From contig JBAUHN010000158.1 of the NCBI GenBank assembly GCA_049680295.1, positions 1 to 17,433 on the forward strand: DNA of 17,433 nt, in the 5' to 3' direction. Below are positions 1 through 6,594 of this stretch, piece by piece. Origin of the DNA: JBAUHN01 sp049680295 (GTDB lineage: Bacteria > Pseudomonadota > Alphaproteobacteria > Rhodobacterales > Rhodobacteraceae). The first letter of the stretch is position 1, and each line of letters opens with the position of its first letter. The notes under the pieces are model-generated. The model ran no database searches and was not told the DNA's origin. It saw only the letters and a program-made list of their open reading frames with translations. Position numbers and translations under genes: made by a program.

Positions 1-411
1 GCGCGCGCCGCTGCCACGCGGAGTGAAGTGCCTGTGGGGGCGGTGATCGTGGACCCGCGCGGTCGAATCGTTGCAGCAGAAGGAAACCGGACGCGTGAAT
101 TGAATGATCCTACGGCGCATGCCGAAGTGCTGGCGATCCGGGCGGCTTGTGCGGCATCTTGCACTGAACGGCTAACCGGCCATGATCTATACGTCACGCT
201 GGAGCCATGTGCGATGTGTGCGGCGGCAATTTCTGCAGCCCGTGTGGCGCGGTTGTATTACGCGGCCTCAGACCCGAAGTCCGGGGGGGTGGCCCAAGGC
301 GCGCGGGTGTTTGCGCATCCTCAGTGCCACCATGTACCGGACGTATATGACGGGATCGGGGCCGGGCAGGCGGAGGCTTTGTTGAAAGAGTTTTTTTCTC
401 AGCGCCGATAG
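1..411 (+). CDS. tadA: tRNA-specific adenosine deaminase TadA (5' end outside window)
   Basis: TadA deaminates adenosine 34 to inosine in the anticodon loop of tRNA-Arg(ACG), a cytoplasmic step needed for CGN decoding. The reading frame is open from base 1, so the gene is cut by the window edge; the GTG at base 28 is internal, because the preceding codons read RSEV and lead into PVGAVIVD as in the family. In the 136 visible residues the zinc and catalytic motifs are intact: DPTAHAE (His40, catalytic Glu42) and EPCAMC (Cys70, Cys73). The tail ending LLKEFFSQRR matches the usual TadA C-terminus. Compared with the roughly 150 to 160 residue family only some 10 to 20 residues should be missing. 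A related nucleoside deaminase is the alternative, but the N-x6-PTAHAE spacing favours TadA. A small hairpin (GCGCC/GGCGC, 402-415) overlaps the stop codon; the next gene starts 200 bases on. Confidence 0.88.
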   Translation, partial: ARAAATRSEVPVGAVIVDPRGRIVAAEGNRTRELNDPTAHAEVLAIRAACAASCTERLTGHDLYVTLEPCAMCAAAISAARVARLYYAASDPKSGGVAQGARVFAHPQCHHVPDVYDGIGAGQAEALLKEFFSQRR

Positions 412-611
412 GCGCGGGTTTCTCGGGCCGCGTTTGGGTGGAGCTGGGGCAACCCCAAGAGTTGGTTTGCAGCAAACGGGCCCGCAATTGGCTGGTTTCG
501 GGAGCCTCCGACGGGAGTATTTTCGGAAGGGTGAAGCGAGGGCGGGCCGTGACCCTTGCGAGACGGCGCTTGGGGGGGTAAATGGCCCGGTAAGGACAAA
601 GAGGTTTAGCC
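412..611. other. Non-coding gap between tadA and gatC
   Basis: I find no credible gene in these 200 bases; open frames here are shadows with no family features. The region holds two small hairpins, TGGGG-CAA-CCCCA (445-457) and CTCC-GACG-GGAG (506-517), the second followed by TATTTT. It also contains a G-rich stretch before the gatC start. The end carries the gatC ribosome binding region (AAAGAGG, near 599-605). Transcription of gatC could start here, but I see no clear -35/-10 pair. Confidence 0.6.
500..536 (+). repeat. Possible dispersed intergenic hairpin motif
   Basis: A CTCC/GGAG stem with a 4-base loop (506-517) is followed directly by TATTTTCGGAA and a GTGAAG tail. From memory, near-identical short motifs (CCTCCGGCGGGAGTATTT type) recur after genes in many Rhodobacterales genomes, so this may be a copy of a family-wide dispersed element or a terminator-like structure. 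There is only one copy in the window, so its repeat nature is inference and not seen here. Confidence 0.35.
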
Positions 612-899
612 ATGTCAATCGACGAAAACACTGCCGCCCGCGTGGCGAAACTGGCCCGGATCAAAGTGGATGCTGCGGCTTTGCCTGCATTGTCGGCTGA
701 ATTTAACACCATTTTGGGGTTTATCGAGCAGTTGAACGAGGTTGAAATAGAGGGGGTCGACCCGATGACGTCGGTCACGCCACAAGTGTTGCGGCGGCGT
801 GAGGATAAGGTTTCGGATGGGGATCAGCAGGCGCGGGTGCTGGCCAACGCGCCGGACGCGCGCGAAGGATTTTTTGCGGTTCCGAAGGTGGTGGAATAG
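612..899 (+). CDS. gatC: Asp/Glu-tRNA amidotransferase subunit C
   Basis: GatC is the small subunit of the GatCAB amidotransferase, which converts Glu-tRNA(Gln) (and in many bacteria Asp-tRNA(Asn)) to the amidated form; it clamps GatA and GatB together. The 95-residue product has the usual length and both family landmarks: the N-terminal VAKLARIKV helix and the C-terminal GFFAVPKVVE. The ATG at 612 follows AAAGAGG at a suitable distance. The stop TAG (897-899) shares its last base with the GTG start of gatA, so the two subunits are almost certainly translated in a coupled way. No gatB follows in this window. Confidence 0.95.
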   Translation: MSIDENTAARVAKLARIKVDAAALPALSAEFNTILGFIEQLNEVEIEGVDPMTSVTPQVLRRREDKVSDGDQQARVLANAPDAREGFFAVPKVVE

Positions 900-2386
900 T
901 GACTGAACTGAACACATTGGGTTTGGCTGCCGCGCGCGACGCGCTGCGCGCCGGCGAGACCACGGCGTTGGAATTGACGGAAACCTGCTTAAAGGCGATT
1001 GAGGCGGCGGCGGATTTGAATGCTTTTGTGCATCAGACCCCCGAATTGGCGCTGGATCAGGCACGGGTCGCGGATGCGCGGATCAAGGCAGGCGATGCGC
1101 CCGCGATGTGCGGTTTGCCGATTGGTATCAAGGATTTGTTCTGCACCAAGGGTGTGCCAAGTCAGGCGGGCAGTCGGATTTTGCACGGGTTCTTGCCAGA
1201 GTATGAAAGCACCGTCAGCCAAAACCTGCAGGATGCAGGTGCGGTGATGCTGGGCAAGCTGAACATGGATGAATTTGCCATGGGCAGCTCAAACGAGACA
1301 TCCGTTTATGGCAATGCGGTCAACCCATGGCGGCGTGGCAATAGTGATGTGGCATTGACGCCGGGGGGATCCTCCGGCGGGTCTGCGGCGGCGGTTGCGG
1401 CGGATCTGTGTTTGGCGGCCACGGGAACCGACACCGGCGGATCAATCCGCCAGCCTGCGGCCTTTACTGGTACGGTCGGGATCAAGCCGACCTACGGGCG
1501 CTGTTCGCGCTGGGGCATTGTGGCGTTTGCATCCAGTCTGGATCAGGCCGGACCGATGACCAAATCGGTGCGCGATGCGGCGATCATGTTAGAGGCTATG
1601 GCCGGGTTTGACGCCAAAGACAGCACCAGCGCTGATCTGGCAGTGCCCGATTTTGAGGCCGCGTTGACGGGGGATGTCAGGGGCAAAAAGATCGGCATTC
1701 CACGCGAATACCGCATGGACGGCATGTCAGATGAGATTGATGCGCTTTGGCAAAGTGGCATCGCGATGATGAAGGACGCCGGCGCAGAGATCGTGGATAT
1801 CTCATTGCCCCATACCAAATACGCGCTGCCGGCCTATTATGTGATTGCACCGGCTGAAGCGTCGTCAAATCTGGCGCGGTATGACGGGGTCCGTTATGGC
1901 CACCGGGCCAAGCTGGATCAGGGCGACGGCATCACCGAGATGTATGAAAAAACCCGTGCCGAAGGGTTTGGTCCAGAGGTGCAGCGCCGGGTGATGATCG
2001 GAACCTATGTATTGTCCGCAGGCTTTTATGACGCCTATTACAACCGCGCACGCCGGGTACGGACGCTGATCAAAAAGGACTTTGAGGATGTGTTTGCAGG
2101 TGGCATTGATGCGATCCTGACGCCTGCCACGCCGTCGTCGGCATTCGGCCTGGGTGAAATGGCCAATGCGGATCCTATCGCTATGTATCTCAATGATGTT
2201 TTCACCGTGACGGTCAACCTGGCAGGCCTGCCCGGGATTGCTGTGCCTGCAGGTATGGACAGGCAGGGCCTGCCCTTGGGTCTGCAATTGATTGGCCGCC
2301 CCTGGGAAGAGGCCGATTTGCTGTCTTCCGCCTATGCGCTGGAACGGGCTGCGGGGTTTGTGGCCAAACCTGCGAAATGGTGGTAA
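899..2386 (+). CDS. gatA: Asp/Glu-tRNA amidotransferase subunit A
   Basis: GatA is the glutaminase subunit of GatCAB and supplies ammonia for amidation of misacylated tRNA. The 495-residue protein has the full amidase-signature domain with the Ser-cisSer-Lys triad visible: Lys78 in GLPIGIKD, Ser158 in GGSSGGS and Ser182 in DTGGSIRQP. The Ser158-Ser182 spacing of 24 residues equals that of characterised GatA proteins. The C-terminal GLPLGLQLIGRPWEE block is also typical. Translation starts at GTG 899, overlapping the gatC stop by one base. Length agrees with the family (about 485-495). GatB must be encoded elsewhere, a common arrangement in alphaproteobacteria as far as I recall. The following lipoprotein gene begins 62 bases after the stop. 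Confidence 0.97.
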   Translation: MTELNTLGLAAARDALRAGETTALELTETCLKAIEAAADLNAFVHQTPELALDQARVADARIKAGDAPAMCGLPIGIKDLFCTKGVPSQAGSRILHGFLPEYESTVSQNLQDAGAVMLGKLNMDEFAMGSSNETSVYGNAVNPWRRGNSDVALTPGGSSGGSAAAVAADLCLAATGTDTGGSIRQPAAFTGTVGIKPTYGRCSRWGIVAFASSLDQAGPMTKSVRDAAIMLEAMAGFDAKDSTSADLAVPDFEAALTGDVRGKKIGIPREYRMDGMSDEIDALWQSGIAMMKDAGAEIVDISLPHTKYALPAYYVIAPAEASSNLARYDGVRYGHRAKLDQGDGITEMYEKTRAEGFGPEVQRRVMIGTYVLSAGFYDAYYNRARRVRTLIKKDFEDVFAGGIDAILTPATPSSAFGLGEMANADPIAMYLNDVFTVTVNLAGLPGIAVPAGMDRQGLPLGLQLIGRPWEEADLLSSAYALERAAGFVAKPAKWW

Positions 2387-2448
2387 AACCCGCGCCAACA
2401 AGGGCAGCGAATTGCCCGATGTCAGAGCATGGAACAGGCAGTCGACAT

Positions 2449-3216
2449 ATGATCAACCGGATTATTCTAGTGGCTATGGCGGCCGGAGTACTAAGCGCTT
2501 GCCAGCCCGCAATTCCAGACAGCGGCCGTGGTGTCGGGTTTGACAATTCACGCGAAGCCCTGCGTCAGCGTGAGGCGGCATTGGCCCGCAGCAATGCGGC
2601 CGTCCCTGCACCTTCCGAGGTGACCTCTGCACCGCTTGGGGCAACTGGTGCTACCGATACATCCGCCGCTGCCACCGCAGCTGAGACATCGCGGGTTCTG
2701 GCTGCGACCCGGACACCAACAACAAACGCACCGGCAAACGATCAACTGGCCGGTTTGGCGCAGGCAAATTCGGGTGTTGAGCCGTTACAGGCCAGCCCCT
2801 CAAACCCGCGACCGGAAAGCAATGCCGGGATTTCGGATGAGAATGACTTTGGCGCGGTCTCAGAGCGGCAAAGCATCGAAAGTGATGCCGCCCGGATTGC
2901 AAGCAATCGCGCGCAGTATGAAGTTGTGCAGCCTGAGGCCTTGCCAAGCAGATCCGACCAAGGCCAGCCAAACATCGTGGCGTTTGCCTTGCAGACCGGA
3001 CACCCGGTTGGGCAAAAGCAATACACCCGCAGCGGATTTACCCGGCAGGCGAAATTTGAACGCAACTGCGCGGCTTTTGCTTCGGCCGATCAGGCGCAGA
3101 TTGAATTTCTGTCACGGGGTGGCCCGAAGCGCGACCGCAAAGGGCTGGACCCGGATGGGGATGGCTATGCCTGCAGTTGGGATCCGGCGCCTTACCGAAA
3201 GGCCTCGCAAGGCTAG
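2449..3216 (+). CDS. Lipoprotein with C-terminal excalibur-like motif
   Basis: The start is placed at ATG 2449: it gives a classic lipoprotein signal (Met-Ile-Asn-Arg, a hydrophobic core, lipobox LSAC with Cys18). A longer frame from GTG 2377 would overlap gatA and bury the signal. The 255-residue product has a long Ala/Thr/Ser/Pro-rich, probably disordered linker (about residues 45-130). At about 206-246 lies a compact domain with NCAAF, a GGP-x-RD turn and DPDGDGYAC. This resembles the excalibur calcium-binding motif (DxDxDGxxC) with two conserved Cys (207, 242) that could form a disulfide. The protein is inferred to be anchored to a membrane with the domain in the periplasm. The amidase gene starts only 6 bases after its stop, so the two are likely co-transcribed and a cell-wall role is plausible. 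Exact function is unknown. Confidence 0.8.
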   Translation: MINRIILVAMAAGVLSACQPAIPDSGRGVGFDNSREALRQREAALARSNAAVPAPSEVTSAPLGATGATDTSAAATAAETSRVLAATRTPTTNAPANDQLAGLAQANSGVEPLQASPSNPRPESNAGISDENDFGAVSERQSIESDAARIASNRAQYEVVQPEALPSRSDQGQPNIVAFALQTGHPVGQKQYTRSGFTRQAKFERNCAAFASADQAQIEFLSRGGPKRDRKGLDPDGDGYACSWDPAPYRKASQG

Positions 3217-3222
3217 CGTGTT

Positions 3223-3879
3223 GTGACCGCGAACGCCTTTCAACACCGATCCCCCAATTGCGGTGCCCGCCGCGACGGATTGCGCCCGCATTTGATTGTT
3301 TTGCATTACACGGCAATGGCAGATGCGACTGCGGCCATTGATCGGTTGTGTGACCCAAGCGCCGAGGTTTCTGCGCATTACCTAATCGCGCGTAACGGAC
3401 GGATCACGCAGATGGTGTCTGAGGATCAGCGCGCATGGCATGCAGGTGCGGGTCAGTGGCGGGGTCTGGATGATATTAATTCGCGATCTATCGGGATTGA
3501 GTTGGACAATGCGGGTAACCACCCGTTTTCTGCGCTGCAAATGGACAAGTTGGAAGGTTTGTTGGCAGACATAATGACGCGATGGGACATCCCGCCCGAG
3601 GGCGTAATTGCGCATTCAGATATGGCGCCGGGGCGAAAAGTTGATCCCGGCCCGCATTTTGATTGGCAGCGTCTGGCACGTCGTGGTTTGGCAGCGGTGG
3701 CCCGGTCAGGCGAGGTGCCGGACCAGCCCTTGCCTGCGCTTTTCCGCGCGATGGCCAATGCTGTCGGATACACAGCAGATGCCGATGATCAGGTGCTGCT
3801 TGCTGCGGTGCGTTTGCGATATCGCCCCTACGCCAAAGGCCCGTTGACGCGTGCGGATATCGCGCCTTTAGCGCCCTGA
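3223..3879 (+). CDS. N-acetylmuramoyl-L-alanine amidase (Amidase_2, AmpD/AmiD type)
   Basis: This zinc amidase cuts the bond between N-acetylmuramic acid and L-Ala in peptidoglycan or in anhydro-muropeptides. The 218-residue protein shows the PGRP-like fold motifs: LIVLHYTAM (zinc ligand His28), GIELDN (Glu93) and HSDMAPGRKVDPG (His131, Lys139, Asp141). His28, His131 and Asp141 form the expected zinc triad. After the catalytic domain (about 1-150) comes an extra C-terminal helical part containing LFRAMANAVGY and RLRYRP; this looks like the small peptidoglycan-binding extension seen in AmiD-type enzymes, although it is weakly supported. The start is GTG 3223, 6 bases after the lipoprotein stop. 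No signal peptide is visible, so a cytoplasmic AmpD-like recycling role is possible; I cannot decide between AmpD and AmiD. Confidence 0.88.
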   Translation: MTANAFQHRSPNCGARRDGLRPHLIVLHYTAMADATAAIDRLCDPSAEVSAHYLIARNGRITQMVSEDQRAWHAGAGQWRGLDDINSRSIGIELDNAGNHPFSALQMDKLEGLLADIMTRWDIPPEGVIAHSDMAPGRKVDPGPHFDWQRLARRGLAAVARSGEVPDQPLPALFRAMANAVGYTADADDQVLLAAVRLRYRPYAKGPLTRADIAPLAP

Positions 3880-3913
3880 ACCGGTAACAGTGCAACATTG
3901 CGGATAAAACCGA

Positions 3914-3942
3914 TTGACCGCAGGCCCATTCCGGCGCTACCC
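3914..3942 (+). promoter_or_regulatory. Predicted promoter of rnpB
   Basis: TTGACC (3914-3919) and CTACCC (3937-3942) are separated by 17 bases, and the -10 element ends 8 bases before the first base of the RNase P RNA P1 helix at 3951. The position fits a transcription start exactly at the mature 5' end. The -10 is a weak match to the general consensus, so this rests mainly on spacing and location. Confidence 0.45.
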
Positions 3943-3950
3943 CGATCCTT

Positions 3951-4336
3951 GCGCGGAAGGCCGGATGGCTGCGGGTCTGGCAACAGGTCCGAGGAAAGTC
4001 CGGACTCCAAAAAGTAACGGTGCCGGGTAACGCCCGGGCGGGGCAACCCGACGGATAGCGCCACAGAAATGAAACCACCCTTCACGCTGAAGGGAACGGG
4101 TGAAACGGTGGGGTAAAAGCCCACCGCGCCGCTGGCAACAGGGGCGGCAAGGCAAGCCCCACCGGGAGCAATGCCAAATAGGGATCGCGTGCCGCAAGGC
4201 GGGGCTACTTTTGCCTCAGCAGATCCGGGTTGGCAGCTGTAGCCATGCGGGCAATCGTATGGTCAGAGGAATGGTCATCAAAGCGGGATGGGCAACTGTC
4301 CCGTTGAACAGAATCCGGCTTACAGGCCTTCCGCGC
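3951..4336 (+). ncRNA. rnpB: RNase P RNA, bacterial type A-like
   Basis: This is the catalytic RNA of ribonuclease P, which removes 5' leaders from pre-tRNAs. The universally conserved core is present: GAGGAAAGTCCGGACTCC (3992-4009), AACGGGTGAAACGGTGG followed by GGTAAAAGCCCACCG in the middle, AGAGGAATGGTCATCA (4264-4279), and the 3' block ACAGAATCCGGCTTACAG. The ends are set by a perfect 12-bp P1 helix: GCGCGGAAGGCC (3951-3962) pairs with GGCCTTCCGCGC (4325-4336). The length of 386 bases suits an alphaproteobacterial RNA. Open frames across this stretch are not genes. It lies between the amidase and amt on the same strand. No strong hairpin terminator follows; the P1 3' arm is followed by ATCTTTTC. 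Confidence 0.97.
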
Positions 4337-4550
4337 ATCTTTTCACGCTTCTACGATCATGGGGCCAGTTCACGGTACCCTGTACTTCGAACGGCTAATA
4401 ATTAGACGAAAGCCAGACAGAACGCACAATTTTCATGCATGTGGCAAAACGCCTCTAAATTGGGCGGGAAATTACCAATGTGCTCTTTCTTTCGGTAAAT
4501 CTTTGCGCCACCCCCGTCCAAAATGTTTCGATCAGGGAAGGATCACAAAG
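4337..4550. other. Leader region between rnpB and amt
   Basis: This 214-base gap has no credible gene. It contains an AT-rich CTAATAATTAG inverted repeat (4395-4405) and the amt ribosome binding region AGGGAAGGAT (4534-4543). I looked for a sigma-54 -24/-12 pair (GG-N10-GC) of the kind that drives nitrogen-regulated amt genes and did not find a good one; the TGGCAAAACGCC at 4442 lacks the GC at the right spacing. Confidence 0.5.
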
Positions 4551-5732
4551 ATGAACGGTGCGGATACCGCTTGGATAATAGTCGCGACAGCGTTGGTGCT
4601 GTTCATGACACTGCCAGGACTGGCATTGTTTTATGGCGGGCTGGTGCGCGCGCGCAATGTGCTGAGCGTGTTCATGCAGTGCTTTTCAATCGCCTGCCTG
4701 ATGAGCATCCTTTGGCTGGCCGCCGGCTATTCCATCGCCTTTGGTGACGGCAATGCCTATTGGGGCGGGCTGGGCAAAGCGTTTTTGAACGGCGTCGATG
4801 CCGATACGCTGTCGGGCACCATTCCAGAGGTGCTGTTTTTTGCCTTTCAGATGACCTTTGCGATCATAACACCGGCGCTGATTGTCGGCGCCTATGTTGA
4901 ACGCATTGGCTATGGGTTTGTCATGTTGTTTTCGGGGCTTTGGATGTTGATTTGCTACGCGCCTGTAGCCCATTGGATCTGGGGTGGCGGGTTGTTGGCA
5001 GGCGAAGAATGGTCGTTGTTTGCGGATGGCGTCAATGATTTTGCCGGCGGCATCGTGGTGCACCAGACGGCCGGGATTGCCGCTTTGGTGCTGGCGGTGA
5101 TGCTGGGGCCACGCAAAGGACGCACGGTGCCGCCCCATAACCCCGGTATGGTGATGATCGGGGCTGCGATGCTGTGGGTCGGCTGGTTCGGTTTCAATGG
5201 CGGGTCGCAACTGGCAGCCGACGGTGGGGCTGCGATGGCGCTGACGGTCACGCATATTTCGGCAGCTGCGGCATCGCTGACATGGGCGGCGTGGGAGAAA
5301 ATCCGCTACGGCAAAGCGTCGTTGGTTGGTATGGTTACCGGTACGATTGCAGGTCTCGCCTCGATCACACCGGCTTCGGGTTCTGTTGGCCCGATTGAGG
5401 CATTGGCGATCGGTGCGATTGCTGGCGTCATGTGTCAGGAACTGTGCGGCGTGGTCAAAAATCTGCTGAAAATTGACGACACGCTGGACGTGTTCGCGGT
5501 GCACGGCGTCGGCGGCATGTTTGGTATCTTGATGCTGGCCCTGTTGGGACATGCCAGTTGGACCGCGCAATTGGGCGGGCTGGCCGTTGTTGGCATCTGG
5601 ACTTTGGTAACGACGGTTTTGATCGTTGCGGTGGTTCGGATGGTGACCCCCTTGCGCGTCAGCGACGAGGACGAAGTGAACGGTCTCGACCTCAGTTCGC
5701 ATGGGGAACGGGCCTATGATATCACATCATAG
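4551..5732 (+). CDS. amt: Ammonium transporter (Amt/MEP family)
   Basis: This inner-membrane channel moves ammonium/ammonia into the cell. The 393-residue protein has about eleven hydrophobic segments. It shows the first-helix signature LPGLALFYGGLVR (residues 21-33), Asp163 and His171 in the DFAGGIVVHQTAG block, and His318 in VHGVGGMFG. The Asp163-His171 spacing and the twin histidines match the AmtB conducting pore. I chose ATG 4551, which has AGGGAAGG upstream and begins directly at the first membrane helix; the frame is open back to 4359, but that part is polar and non-homologous. The C-terminal tail (SDEDEVNGLDLSSHGERAYDI) is the usual cytoplasmic PII-interacting region with the ERAYD ending. 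No glnK is adjacent, unlike in the usual glnK-amtB operon, so it appears to be a single-gene unit. Confidence 0.93.
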   Translation: MNGADTAWIIVATALVLFMTLPGLALFYGGLVRARNVLSVFMQCFSIACLMSILWLAAGYSIAFGDGNAYWGGLGKAFLNGVDADTLSGTIPEVLFFAFQMTFAIITPALIVGAYVERIGYGFVMLFSGLWMLICYAPVAHWIWGGGLLAGEEWSLFADGVNDFAGGIVVHQTAGIAALVLAVMLGPRKGRTVPPHNPGMVMIGAAMLWVGWFGFNGGSQLAADGGAAMALTVTHISAAAASLTWAAWEKIRYGKASLVGMVTGTIAGLASITPASGSVGPIEALAIGAIAGVMCQELCGVVKNLLKIDDTLDVFAVHGVGGMFGILMLALLGHASWTAQLGGLAVVGIWTLVTTVLIVAVVRMVTPLRVSDEDEVNGLDLSSHGERAYDITS

Positions 5733-5736
5733 GAAC

Positions 5737-5760
5737 GCCTGACCCTAGGGCGGGTCAGGC
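5737..5760 (+). terminator. Hairpin just after amt
   Basis: GCCTGACCC (5737-5745) pairs perfectly with GGGTCAGGC (5752-5760) around a 6-base loop, starting 5 bases after the amt stop. No T-run follows, so it is not a textbook intrinsic terminator; it may still stop transcription or protect the mRNA 3' end. Confidence 0.5.
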
Positions 5761-5841
5761 CAGGGGTGCCCTTGCATCCGACCTTTCCCGGCCCGGTGAT
5801 AAAAGCCGCAGCAGGGCAATGCGAAATCGCCGCTTTTGCGG

Positions 5842-5869
5842 TTGACTTGAGGCCGCATCAGGTTAAAAG
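5842..5869 (+). promoter_or_regulatory. Predicted promoter of rpmG
   Basis: A strong -35 element, TTGACT (5842-5847), is followed 16 bases later by TAAAAG (5864-5869), a weak -10. The site lies about 60 bases before the rpmG start in an otherwise empty 169-base gap. The -35 is convincing; the -10 assignment is approximate. Confidence 0.4.
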
Positions 5870-5929
5870 CCGGAATTCAGGAATTCACGTATCCACCCAC
5901 CGGGGGCGGGATGCAGCAGGAGAAATACC

Positions 5930-6097
5930 ATGGCGAAGCCAACCACGATCAAGATCCGTCTGAACTCGTCCGCGGGCACAGGCCATTTCTACGTCACAAA
6001 GAAAAACGCACGCACCATGACCGAGAAAATGGTCATGAAGAAATACGACCCCGTTGCGCGCAAGCACGTTGACTACAAAGAAGGCAAGATCAAGTAA
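5930..6097 (+). CDS. rpmG: 50S ribosomal protein L33
   Basis: L33 is a small protein of the large ribosomal subunit near the E site. The 55-codon frame starts MAKPTTIKIRLNSSAG and continues with GHFYVTKKNAR, MVMKKYDP and a HVDYKEGKIK end, which match bacterial L33 throughout. It has no cysteines, so it is the zinc-independent (C-minus) form. The start ATG at 5930 follows AGGAGA (5918-5923). It is transcribed alone, between its own promoter-like element and a strong terminator at 6126. Confidence 0.96.
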   Translation: MAKPTTIKIRLNSSAGTGHFYVTKKNARTMTEKMVMKKYDPVARKHVDYKEGKIK

Positions 6098-6125
6098 GAT
6101 CACCCTTTTATCAGGTTACAGATTT

Positions 6126-6159
6126 GGCCGTACCCTTTGGGTGCGGCCTTTTGTTTTTT
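6126..6159 (+). terminator. Intrinsic terminator of rpmG
   Basis: GGCCGTACCC pairs with GGGTGCGGCC (one G-T pair) around a 2 to 3 base loop and is followed by TTTTGTTTTTT. It lies 28 bases after the rpmG stop. This is a clear Rho-independent terminator. Confidence 0.88.
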
Positions 6160-6209
6160 GGGCGTTCCGCGGTAATTCAAAATCTCATAACGCTGCTAAA
6201 AGAGGTGTC

Positions 6210-6518
6210 TTAACGCTCTTGTGGCGGGATATGCCGGACTGCTGCGACAAGGCGGCGGATATTGTCCATCGGGTGTTTTAACGCAAAACGTTTGGTTCCA
6301 GCAGGTTGATGCGACAGGCTGGTGCCATCGCGGTGTGCGGTTCTGGGCCGGATTGGGCGCGGCACAAAACCGCCTGCGCAATTGGGGCAGACGTTGTGTA
6401 GAACGCTGTCAACACAATCCACGCAAAAGGTGCATTCATAGCTGCAAATCCGGGCATCGGCGGCGTCAGGTGGCAGGTCGCGATCGCACATCTCGCAGTT
6501 TGGCTTCAGCACCAGCAT
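6210..6518 (-). CDS. DUF1272 domain protein, cysteine-rich
   Basis: This 102-residue protein matches the DUF1272 family in its first 60 residues: LKPNCEMCDRDLPPD, then ARICSYECTFCVDC and VCPNCAGGFVPRPIRP. Eight cysteines (8, 11, 25, 29, 32, 35, 44, 47) are arranged as CxxC-like pairs, suggesting two bound zinc ions. This is my inference from spacing; the family has no known function to my knowledge. The tail (about 61-102) is basic and not conserved in any family I recognise. The ATG at 6518 is preceded on the minus strand by GGACAGG. The gene lies downstream of, and on the same strand as, the BI-1 gene, but a terminator (6535-6569) between them suggests independent or only read-through expression. 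Confidence 0.85.
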   Translation of the reverse strand: MLVLKPNCEMCDRDLPPDAADARICSYECTFCVDCVDSVLHNVCPNCAGGFVPRPIRPRTAHRDGTSLSHQPAGTKRFALKHPMDNIRRLVAAVRHIPPQER

Positions 6519-6534
6519 ATTGAGGTTCCTGTCC

Positions 6535-6569
6535 TAAAAGAAAAGGCCGACCCCGGAAGGGATCGGCCT
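6535..6569 (-). terminator. Intrinsic terminator of the BI-1 gene
   Basis: Read on the minus strand, AGGCCGATCCC pairs with GGGGTCGGCCT (one T-G pair) around a TTCC loop and is followed by TTTCTTTT. It begins 26 bases after the BI-1 stop codon. It should end most BI-1 transcripts before the DUF1272 gene. Confidence 0.85.
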
Positions 6570-6594
6570 ATGAATGTCGTGATATTGGCAGGTA

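Noticed and set aside
2377..2448. Upstream start for the lipoprotein overlapping gatA
   Set aside because: It would place 24 polar residues before a classic lipoprotein signal peptide.
3937..4405. Short open frames across 3937-4405
   Set aside because: The region is RNase P RNA with all conserved core blocks; the frames are chance openings in a GC-rich structured RNA.
4437..4465. Sigma-54 promoter for amt
   Set aside because: TGGCAAAACGCC has the GG but no GC ten bases later, so the -24/-12 spacing rule fails.
4686..5702. Long minus-strand open frame (338 codons) opposite amt
   Set aside because: It lies fully antisense to a clear ammonium transporter, has a composition rich in Arg, Gln and His with no hydrophobic or domain pattern, and is explained by the codon bias of the real gene.
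5872..5887. Tandem GGAATTCA pair before rpmG
   Set aside because: Only two 8-base copies, lying between the promoter and the ribosome binding site; likely chance.
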